From Branchiostoma belcheri (taxonomy: Eukaryota; Chordata; Leptocardii; Amphioxiformes; Branchiostomatidae), in assembly GCF_001625305.1 (NCBI RefSeq), contig NW_017803910.1, forward strand, positions 2,521,754 to 2,585,753: a stretch of 64,000 bases of DNA, read 5' to 3'. Under the pieces are notes generated by a model. The model saw only the letters and a program-made list of their open reading frames with translations, ran no database searches and was not told the DNA's origin. The position numbers were made by a program, and so were the translations under genes. How positions within the stretch are numbered: position 1 is the stretch's first letter; every line of letters begins with the position of its first letter. This document shows positions 51,301 to 63,300 of this stretch, piece by piece.

Positions 51301-54300
51301 GTACTGTATCAGAAAAAGATAGTTGATAAAATATGGTTCCAGAAAAATAATGTGTGTTGCAATTCTTCCAACAGAAATACTACAAGCAGGAGCCTGGTCG
51401 CTTTATCTCAACCAAGGACACCCCTGAAATCCTCAGGCTAAAGTCTCTACAGGAGATTGTCAGTGACCACTACTACAAGGAGGAAGCCAAGGAAATTGTG
51501 GAGAGATGTCTGAGCCAGTATCCCTTCTCTGTGGAGATCGACAGGGTCAACAAAGTGTCTGCAATGCAGGACCCGGTAAGTTTTAATGTTTTAAAACTGC
51601 TTGCTTTCTGTCATTTAATATTTGTTGCTATGATTTGCACAACTGTTAGTCCATGAGGTGATATTTGTACCATATTTCCAGATCAGTAGCACTATTTTTA
51701 AGTGAGATGTTTCTTCCTTGTGCAGCGTATGTACCGTGAGGAGTGGGACAGGGACAGACAGAAGTACACCGTCATCCCAGACTCCCCCGAAGTCGCTCGA
51801 GTTGTTGAAGTTGCCAAGATGCAGAGTGATGTAAGTTTATGTTTTGTCCCCTTCGTGATTTTGCTAAGTTTTGTATCCTTACAGATTTTTCAGTTGAAAA
51901 AATGGTTTTCATTTTATTCATCATCCATTTTTTCCACAGCTCGTGTACCACCAAGGCTATGAGAAGCAGAAGCAGGGAGGCTACAAGCTGGCCGCTGATG
52001 CTCCTCTCTTCCTGACTGCTAAGGAATCAGCCAAGAATGCCAGTGATGTGAGTGATCCTTTTGATATTGTTTTAATGAAAAAATGTAACTTTACATCTTA
52101 AAGTATTTTCCAGATTTGTTTAAGCCATTATTAATCCTCGATAATTAAGATTTATTTTTTTCTTTCAGTATAACTACCAGACAGGACTTCGGGCGGCCCG
52201 TGGCCAAGGATTCCCCAACTTCCAGGAGTCTCCACTGTTCCTGCAGAACAAACTGTCAGCACAGCTGGCCTCTGGGGTGAGTATAGCTTAGTTTTAAAGC
52301 TTTCATTTTTTACATACACATTGTGACATTCAAAAATCAGTCAGCTTTTAGAAAGATAACCTCTTAAATGAGAAAGTTTCAAATTAAACCGGTATCGGCA
52401 GACTAAATGTAAAATTTACTGTACTTGGTATGCAGATGTGCTGTTTTTGCTATTGTACAGTTTTTATACTTTTGACATCTCATTTTCTATGTCACTGTAG
52501 GCTCTATATACCAAAGACTACCAACAGCAGAAGCTGAAGTACACCCTCCCTGCTGACAGGGTGGACATGGTGGCTGCCAAGAATATTATGGACTTGTCTG
52601 ACGTAGGTTCCTTCCAACACTGTAATGTTGTTCCAGTATAGCACCATGATTCTAACTTGTAATTATTTCTGAATCTAGTTCCTTGCATAAGGAAATAATA
52701 AAAGAAGTCATCCTTTATTGAGTTGATGCTTTTTCCTGTGCACAAAATATTACTGGAATTGTGCTTCATCTTTTTTTTGCCCTATTAACATGAACTTTGT
52801 GTCCTGTTCTTTGTTGCAGCGCAAGTACAGGCAGAAGCCAGCAGTGCCCAAGCTGCCCCCAGACTCGGTTGAGCAGGTCCACTTCAAGTCTCTGGCTCCA
52901 TTGAAAGATGTACGTAAAACAACTCATAAGTTATTAGCACAAACATATAGTTTTAGGAAAAATGTAGACTGTTGGTAGACTGTTTCTAACAGTCTACCAA
53001 CTAACCTTTTATTACTTATTCTTCATCCAATTTTATTTGCAAAGACAGATGAATTTCAGAATACATGTACATGTATGTGGTGTTCAATAATCTAAACATT
53101 ATTTATAGTTAGATGTATGATATGACATAATATAAATTATAGACATTTGACATAATTTGTCTGCTGATATGGTGTAATGTTGGTGTTTCATAGGAATTAG
53201 ACTAAGCTGTAGTGACTTTACCTAAAAATTTGACACTTGTGAACATATTTTACCAGAAAATTCAACTTCCAAACCAAATTCTCCCAACAGAAAGTCTACA
53301 AGCATGAACCAGGCGGTTTTACCTCGGAGATCGACACTCCTGAGACCAGGAGACTGAGGTCCCTCCTGGAGATTGTCAGCGACTATTACTACAAGGAAGA
53401 GGCCAAGGAGATTGTGGAGAAGTGCAGCAGCCAGTATCCCTTCTCTGTAGAGATTGACAGGGTTCACAAGGTTTCGGAGATGCAGGACCCGGTAAGTTGC
53501 AAAGTAGACAAGAAAGGGCCAAGTATTGATCCTTTGTGGAACAGGGCTGATAGGCCTTAGACTTCGATGATTATGTCATGTATGGCTACTGTAAGAAGCG
53601 TGGCAAGATAGTTATATTTGCCAGTATGCCAATTTTTTTCTGTCTGACATATTGACTTGACAGTGGTCTTTGCTGATCTTATTTCTTGTTACATACATTT
53701 GCCTTTAATGCAAAAAGTTAGACATTATTTTGAGACTTTCTGAAGCCTGTTCTATATGGTCTTGTAGAAAAATCCTTTAAGAAAATACCGTCTTTAAGTC
53801 AGTTTTTTTCTGTTATGCAGCGTCTGTACCGTGAGGAGTGGGACAGGGACAGACAGAAGTATACGGTCATCCCAGATTCGCCTGAGGTTGCTCGTGTAGT
53901 GGAGGCTGCTAAGATGCAGAGCGATGTAAGTATCTCACTATCTCTGTCAAACTTTCATCTCATATTTTAGGCACCTACAAACTATACAGTGAAGGAAAAT
54001 ATATGTCTTTGCAGTACAAAGTATAGAATGGTAGAGACTCACAACCATCACAACCATCGAAGCCTTATTGATGTTTTCCCTCTTTTTTCAGCGCATCTAC
54101 CGCGAAGGCTACGAGAAGCAGAAACAAGAAGGTTACAAGATGATACCCGATACGCCACTCTTCCTTCAGTGCAGGGAGTCTGCCAGAAATGCCAGTGATG
54201 TGAGTTTGAACACTTGTCGTTAATAAATATAGCTATTATATGTACTAAGGAAGTTGCGGATTTTGGGTAGCAAACTAAAGCAAACAAGACTGGGCTGCAG

Positions 54301-57300
54301 GCAACAGTCAACAGTCCAACTAAATGATAGATATACTATTGTAATTGATAGATATACATGACAGATACATTTAGATAATGTTACAATTTAGATAATCTGT
54401 TGTAGAACTTTCAAGAACTACATATAAATGCTTTGTGAGATTTTGTTTAAACTGTGTGTATCAGACTAATCCCGAAACCTGTTTTCGTTCCATTATTTAG
54501 TATGTCTACCAGACAGGACTTCGGGAGGCCCATGGCAAGGGATTCCCCAACTTCCAGGAGTCTCCACTGTTCCTGCAGAACAAACTGTCAGCACAGCTGG
54601 CGTCTGGGGTAAGTATCGAAGCTTCTTGCTTGAATTTTTTTGCATGTGTTACACATTATGACATTCAAAAATGAGTCAGTTTTTATAAACTTAAGATAAC
54701 CTGTTATATTAGAAAGATTAAAAATAAATCTGTATCATTCTGTAAAGTACAATTTTGTAAATGTAAAGTTTACTGTACTTTGTTTGCAGATGTGCTGTTA
54801 TTGTTTTTAGACTTTTGATCTCATTTTCTATGTCATTGTAGGCTCTCTATACCAAAGACTACCAACAGCAGAAGCTGAAGTACACCCTCCCTGCTGACAG
54901 GGTGGACATGGTGGCTGCCAAGGGTATCCTGGACTTGTCTGATGTAGGTTTTAGATATCATTGAATTTCTATTGATACGATTTCTAAAATCCATTTGCTA
55001 TTGTTGTATTTCAATGTTTGGAATAGATGACTTTGTATTTCTGCAATGATTCTTTCTCCCTTTTACTCACACTTTCTATCTGTGGCTGTTTTTTTCAGCG
55101 CAAGTACAGGCAGAAGCCAGGAGTACCAAAGGTGTTCCCTGACTCAGTTGAACAACGCCACGTCAAGTCTCTGGCCCCACTGAAAGACGTATGTGAAACA
55201 AGTTATCAATTTAATTTTGTGAAATTTCTATCTTTGTATATGTCAAGATTAAGCATGCCCTATTGAGAGAATATCCACTGACAGCAAGAACTCGTATTGC
55301 TACACATTGAGTCAACACATTAAGGACTTATTTACTCAACATTTTTACTCAAATTATCAAATTGCTGCACCAACAGAAAGTGTACAAGCACGAGCCAGGC
55401 GGCTTCACCTCTGAGATTGACACTCCTGAGACCAGGAGGATGAGGACTCTACTGGAAACAGTCAGCGACTATTACTACAAGGAGGAAGCCAAAGAGATTG
55501 TGGAGAAGTGCTGCAGCCAGTTCCCCTTCACTGTGGAGATTGAGAGGGTGGAGAAGGTTACAGAAATGCAGGACGATGTAAGTGTGACAAAACTCTCAAA
55601 TGATTTTTTCAAAGCTTTGTTGATACAGCCGCAAGATATTTTTGTGTGCTACATGATTGTGTAAGATTGTCTTCTGTAGCTTAAGTTTTTCTCTCCCTTT
55701 CCAGCGCCGCTACCGTGCAGATTATGAGAGGGACAGACACAACTACACCGTCATTCCAGACTCCCCTGAAGTCGCTCGTGTGGTGGAGGCTGCCAGGATG
55801 CAGAGTGATGTAAGCTCTTCTTTTTAAGCCATTGATTTTACATAAACTCACATTTCTTTCCCCCTGGGAAAAGACCAAATTTCTGGAGTGTAAATTGACA
55901 AGCTTTTCAATTATGCTTTCATGTCATAACTGTGTGACTTCTTAGTTTTATGGTAGTTGGTAGACGTGTATGAAGTTTTCATGTATACATGCCTGTAATG
56001 GTTGAACACCTGAAATTACCACGTAATACATAATCTTCCCAATTCAATAAATTTTTCTAATATATTATCTGAGCTTTGTTTTGTTATGAAGGTGGTTACA
56101 GTCTTTTGTGTTTGCTCCTGTCTTTAACAGCGTGTGTACCGTGAAGGCTATGAGAAGCAGAAGCAGGAGGGATACAAGATGGTGTCTGACACACCTCTCT
56201 TCCTCCAATGCAGGGAATCGGCCTGGAATGCCAGTGATGTGAGTTTTTTCAGCCAAACTTTTGTAGTTTATTAAGGTCTTGCTCTTTCTTTTAAAGATCC
56301 TATAGCTAGACTTTTGTTGACAACATTTTTTTTTACATTTTGTATTACTATTAAAAATTCTATCTCTGGTACTATATGGAAATAAGTTGTTGAGAAAGTA
56401 ACCGAAAGTTGAGAAAGATAACTTAAGTACTATAATTACTGAAAGTATCATTTTTCTACTTCATTGTCCTTACAAATTGTTCATGACAAACTTGACTCTC
56501 TGTTTAATGTATTTGGTTGCTCTGTTTTCCTCAGTATAACTACAAGACAGCACTTGAGGAGGCACGAAAGGCCCAGTTCAAGAATGTGCACGAGTCTCCA
56601 CTGTTCCTGCAGAACAAACTGTCAGCACAGCTGGCCTCTGGGGTAAGCACCACAGTTTATTACATACATGAATTTGAAGTTTGCCTTTTCAGAATAAAAA
56701 CCAACCAGCATGTTTCAGAATCAAGTTTTTTCTTGATAGTAATGTACAAATGTACTGTAAATCCTTGAAAGAAAATTTGTCTAATCTGTTTTATGCTTTT
56801 TGTACAGCCGCTGTATGTCAAGGACTATGAGCAGCAGAAGCTGAAGTACACCCTACCTGCTGACAGGGTGGACATGGTGGCTGCCAAGAATATTCTGGAC
56901 TTGTCTGACGTAGGTTTCTTCTTAATCATTATCAAATCGTATGATGTTTACTTGGCAGCATTTCTATAGTTATAGCATTCTGCTTTGTTTTTGCCATCTC
57001 CATCTTCTGTACTTTTCTTACAGCGCAAGTACAGGCAGAAGCCAGGAGTACCAAAGGTGTTCCCAGACTCAGTTGAACAACGTCATGTCAAGTCTCTGGA
57101 CCCACTGAAGGATGTACGTATACCGTGACTGATAAGTTACATGACTGTAGCAACACAGGATTCATTGTGTTAATCAAATACTGAAGCACTACTTGTGAAT
57201 GTCTCATTCTGAATATAGATTCTGAGTATCTTCTGAAAAATTCCAGTTCTCCAAATTTGATTGTAAAAGCAAATTTTTACCAAAAGATATTGTACATTAT

Positions 57301-60300
57301 CTCAACAGAAAGTGTACAAGCACGAGCCAGGCGGCTTCACTTCTGAGATTGACACTCCTGAGACCAGGAGGATGAGGACTCTACTGGAAACTGTCAGCGA
57401 CTATTACTACAAGGAGGAAGCCAAGGAGATTGTGGAGAAGTGCTGCAGCCAGTTCCCCTTCACTGTGGAGATTGAGAGGGTGGAGAAGGTTACAGAAATG
57501 CAGGACGATGTAAGTGTTGCAATGTGAAAGCACAAACAGATTTTCTACCTGCACATATGTAGCTGTTGTAAAAGGCATGAATTTTCTTTCTTCTCTGAGT
57601 AAGGGTAGTTGATGTTGTTCTTTAGAACCAGAAGTAAAGATAACAATCCTATAATTTCAAAAGAATTGCAAAGTGTTTGACAGCAGGTGTTATAAATGTA
57701 TGTTGGAAATAATGTGTATTGGAAAAATGTGTATTGGGAAAAATGTGTATTGGAAAAAATAAATTTGAATGCCTATGTTGTTCACAAGAAATTGTCAACA
57801 TATGTTCTACATTGTATGTACCAGTTTCTGTTCAGTAATTTATGTTGCTTTTTTTGCTTCCACCAGCGCCGCTACCGTGCAGATTATGAGAGGGACAGAC
57901 ACAACTACACCGTCATTCCAGACTCCCCTGAAGTCGCTCGTGTGGTGGAGGCTGCCAGGATGCAGAGCGATGTAAGTTCTCAATATTTTCTATTACAGCA
58001 ACTATTCTGGAAGCTATGCAAACACGTTGAGCCTTTGCAGTCTAAATATTAAATTTTGTGCTGTTGGGTTTATGGAAATGTACTAAAGCAGTAAGTCACT
58101 AATAAAGACTAACAATGGATCTTTCTCTTTCCCTAGCTGATCTACAAAGAAGGGTTTGAACAGCAGAAGAAGGAAGGCTACAAGATGGTGTCAGACACAC
58201 CTCTCTTCCTCCAGGCCAGGGAGTCTGCCAGGAATGCCAGTGATGTGAGTTTTTGCAATCAACATTATTGTACAGTAACGTTAATGGTTTTCATTGTCTT
58301 GAAAGCCTTTTTGTCATTTTAAGTACTCAAATATAATTCCCCTGGCATGCCTTGTTTTTGCGGTATGACCTAGTTGAATATTAGCTAGAAAGACCAGCTA
58401 TTATAATTATTGTAAGCCTTCCAGTTGTGACCACATTTCACTTTGTTATGAACATGGGTTGGTTGGTGTAACTTTGTTGTGCATTAATTTCCTCAGTACG
58501 TGTACAAGACAGCAATCAAGCAGGCACAAGAGGCCCAGTACAAGAATGTCCACGAGTCTCCACTGTACCTGCAGAACAAACTGTCAGCACAGTTGTCTTC
58601 TGGAGTAAGTACATGCAGCATGCTTTCTGTTTGTGTTTTCAATTTAAATCAATTTTTAATAAGCACCTAAAACAGAGCCTTAAAATTGCATTGCACCAAA
58701 ATATCTTAGAATTAGCATATTCCATTAAACTTGTTGCTTTGCTTGTACAGCCTCTGTACGTCAAGGACTACGAGCAGCAGAAGCTGAAGTACACCCTCCC
58801 TGCTGACAGGGTGGACATGGTGGCTGCCAAGAATATTCTGGACTTGTCTGACGTAGGTTTCTCTCTTAATTATAACACCATGATGTTGTCTGAGGTTTTC
58901 TCCTGAACTATATCTTTCAGCACAATTGTTTTTGCTTTTTACCATTTGTATGGCTGCACTGTAACCCCTTTTTTACACAATGAACTCTGTATTTTTCTTC
59001 TTTCAGCGCAAGTACAGGCAGAAGCCAGGAGTACCAAAGGTGTTCCCTGATTCAGTGGAACAAAAACATGTCAGGTCTCTGGATCCACTCAAGGATGTAC
59101 GTAATCAGTCTTTTGTTTACTTGTTTATTATTCATTAGTTCTTTGTCAAACTCATGTATCACTAAAGCACTGACAGTAGTTAGTAGTTTCTAAACAAGCC
59201 ATTGCTTTTGATTTTAGTAAAGAATTCTCTGAATCATTTTAATTTGAAGATCAGTTAGGACTACTTAAGATTCACTTGTTTGACTTTTGCAAAATTGCTC
59301 TATCAACAGAAAGTCTACAAGCAAGAGCCAGGCGGCTTCACCTCTGAGATTGACACTCCTGAGACCAGGAGGCTGAAGTCTCTTCTGGAGATTGTCAGTG
59401 ACAACTACTACAAGGAGGAGGCAAAGGAGATTGTGGAGAAGTGCTGCAGCCAGTTCCCCTTCACTGTGGAGATTGAGAGGGTGGAGAAGGTCTCAGAGAT
59501 GCAGGATGCGGTGAGTAAGAAAAACATTTAATATAGGCACTCGTTGAAAGTATCCAAATATTCAGAATGATCTCCTGACTTACATGTATCTTGTTTTATC
59601 TAGAACCTTGTCTATAACGTTCAATGACTAAATGGGTTAGAGTTAGGATCAAGCATGGTTCTGGATGGCCTCAGGGCCTCAGGATAATCCGAGAACATAG
59701 ATTTGCCCCAGACATAGTTCTGGGTATGTGTAGACCATCCATGACCGTGCCTGGGCATGGTTCTAGATACAACATTGCTCTTATAGATCTTGGTAAAAGT
59801 TTGATCTTGTAATCTGACGTGTTGCTTGTTCCTTCCATAGCGTCGTTACCGTGAGAAGTGGGACGAAGAGAAGCAGAAGTACACCGTCATTCCAGACTCC
59901 CCTGAAGTGATGCGTGTGGTGGAGGCTGCAAGGATGCAGAGTGATGTAAGTTCTCCATCATTTTTATCACAGTAACTGCAGCTATTCAATAAGAACCTTG
60001 ACAAACCCGTGGATTTCTTTTCATACATGTTGGAATTTGTGTCTACAGGATGACAGAAAAATACTACCTTTTGGGTAAGTCCCCATTATCAAACACTGAC
60101 AATACTCAATATTGTGGCCTCTTTTTTTCACAGCTTGTCTACAAAGAAGGGTTTGAAAAGCAGAAGAAGGAAGGCTACAAGATGGTGTCAGACACACCTC
60201 TCTTCCTCCAGGCCAGGGAATCTGCCAGGAATGCCAGTGATGTGAGTTGTACAGTCCTTTGTCTTTCATTTGCATGTTTCAATGTTTACAATTTGTAAAG

Positions 60301-63300
60301 AATGACAGAAATGTCTCATATGGTGGCTTGGATTAAGTCATGGCCCTCTAATACTGAAGAGACATTATATTAAACATTAGAAATTCTTGTTTTAGTATTT
60401 GTAAGCAAAAGTACTAAATCTTGATCTCTTTCTTGTTTTTGAAAACCAAATCCTGTGGTATTTTTATTAAGATTATCATCCAGTTGGGTGGTCATTAATT
60501 TAAATTCCATGTTTTTTTCAGTATGTGTACAAGACAGCAATCAAGCAGGCACAAGAGGCCCAGTACAAGAATGTCCATGAGTCTCCTCTGTACCTGCAGA
60601 ACAAACTGTCAGCACAGCTGGCCTCTGGGGTGAGTTAATATCTGTTTGTTTCATACCTGCTGTGAAGAATGGAAATATTTATTCCTCATGGTATATAGAA
60701 AAAATGCTTTTGGCAATTTTTTAAATTGTTGTGGAGCTGAATGTAACGCTTATCTTTTCCAGCCTCTGTATGTCAAGGACTATGAGCAGCAGAAGCTGAA
60801 GTACACCCTCCCTGCTGACAGGGTGGACATGGTGGCTGCCAAGAATATTCTGGACCTGTCTGAGGTAGGTGTTAGATGGATCTTACATTCTTATTTAGTA
60901 GTAGTAGTCCACTGTATTCTACCGCTGCAGTAGCTCGGCATCCTGCAGCATCAATCAGTCTTTCTTCAGCTCTCTCCACTTCGTCCTGTTCATCGCGAGC
61001 CTCCTGAGCTCCTGGAGTTTTCTTTCTGACCGCAATGGTCCTAGTCCTCTTTCCTTGAGGTTTGCCCTCAGCAAACTTAGCAGATTACTGCAGTGCCTTC
61101 CCATGCTTATTTAGATTATAAAAATTAACAGAGTATACATTTATATCTGATAAATCATTGACTAATACATGTACATCAAATTTTGACACTGATCTTTTTT
61201 TGTTTCCTTTAGCGCAAGTACAAGCAGAAACCAGGAGTGCCTAAGGTGTTCCCAGACACTATTGAGGGGGTCCGTGTCAAGTCTCTGGACCCACTGAAGG
61301 ATGTAAGACCTTTGTACCTTGGTTGTCATTCATGTTTTGTAACTGCAGCAAGATCAATAATTTTATTCCTCTTTCTCAGTTCTCTGTTAAAATTTAGATG
61401 TTGAATCAAAATACTTTCCGGCCCAACCAACAGAAAGTCTACAAGCAAGAGCCAGGCGGCTTCACATCTGAGATTGACACTCCTGAGACCAGGAGGCTGA
61501 AGTCTCTACTGGAGATTGTCAGTGACAACTACTACAAGGAGGAGGCCAGGGAGATTGTGGAGAAGTGCTGCAGCCAGTTCCCCTTCACTGTGGAGATTGA
61601 GAGGGTGGAGAAGGTCTCAGAGATGCAGGATGCTGTAAGTTACATGCAATAACATCAACAAAACGTATTGTAAAGACAGTCTACACTTTTCCCAAACCTT
61701 GCTTGTTGATAGAACAATGTTCTCTTGGTATGGACCAGAAGCATTTTACAAGATAGAGCAGTTTCACACCCCAACAAACTCAAAAGGGAAGTTATAAGTA
61801 GTGTAGCTCATTGTTTATTTTTCCTTCTTGTGATACACTGTCATTTTAAGTTCCTTGTTGAGAGTTTGAAACTCATCAAAACACGGCCATGGGTATGCTT
61901 GAATATGGTGAAAATGAATTTAACGGTATCATGTTTGTAAATCTGTTTCATTTTTTCACAACAGAAAAAGTACCGTGAGAAGTGGGATGAGGAGAAACAG
62001 AAGTATACCGTCATCCCAGACTCCCCTGAGGTGTTGCGTGTGGTCGAGGCAGCTAAGATGCAGAGTGATGTAAGTTTTACTCAATCCTGAACAGATACCA
62101 GTATATTGTATCTAAATCTATGAACCAGGTCAGTTTTGTGTATATTATGTCATGTACATTCAGAATTTCAGAAAAAATTGAGACGCATAATAATGATAAT
62201 GTTGCAATGTTTTCCGTAGCTAAGATGCAGAGTGATGTAAGTTTTACTCAATCTTGAAGACTGTCAGATAGATGCTAAGATACATAAAACTGCATACTGG
62301 TCAGTACTGGTCTTAGAATTTCAGGGACAAATTTTGATTGATGATAATTTTTTGTTTCTTGTACAATGTCAATACATACTGAATTTCAGGGAAAATTTAG
62401 ATTGATTATAATGATGATGATGCTCTAATTTCTCTAGCTTTGATTTGATATCTATAACTGTTATCGACTTAATATATTTGATCTTGATTGTTGTGCTTGC
62501 TCTTTTCACAGCTTGTCTACAAAGAAGGGTTTGAAAAGCAGAAGAAGGAAGGTTACAAGATGGTGTCAGACACACCTCTCTACAACCAGGCTAGGGAATC
62601 AGCCAGGAATGCCAGTGATGTGAGTCTTAGATCATTCCGCAAATCTTCACAATCTTGTATTTCTTGACATTAGACATAGGTTTCAATACACAGTATATAC
62701 ATGTACAGTATGTCTGATTATGCAGAAGTAGTCCTGGTACTGGATTGATATGAAATTTGGATATTAGGTTTTGCTTCCTCTCATATTGAATGGATATGTC
62801 ATATTCAACTGTATTTTTCTGCATACTTAAACACTGTCCATACTTGCAGTATAACTACAAGACAGCACTGAAGGAAGCTCAAGAGAAACAGTACAAGAAT
62901 GTCCATGAGTCTCCTCTGTACCTACAGAACAAATTTTCAGCACAGCTGGCCTCTGGGGTTAGTACATGTATCACAATCATGTTTTACTTTCTCATGCAAA
63001 TCTATTCACACCAATAGCAATAAATGTTGGTATTTTAAATATTACTTCTGCCTACACTGCCTTAATTGCTTCTGTATTTTTTGGTGTGACTTTTTAGCAA
63101 TAAATACATAAATAGGTCGTGTGATAAATCACCAACATGCAGTAAGACACAGTTTCCATTGCATGTACATTTTTTGTAAACACCATTTTTGCTTGATGTT
63201 GTAACATCATCATTTCATAGTTTGCAAGAAACAAGATAATTTTTACTGCAAATATGTCACAAGATTAAATAGTTCTTTAATTTTTAATGTTGTGTCTTTT

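Noticed and set aside
62220..62236. 17-base micro-exon
   Set aside because: Its length is not a multiple of three and it would break the frame. A local tandem duplication explains it.
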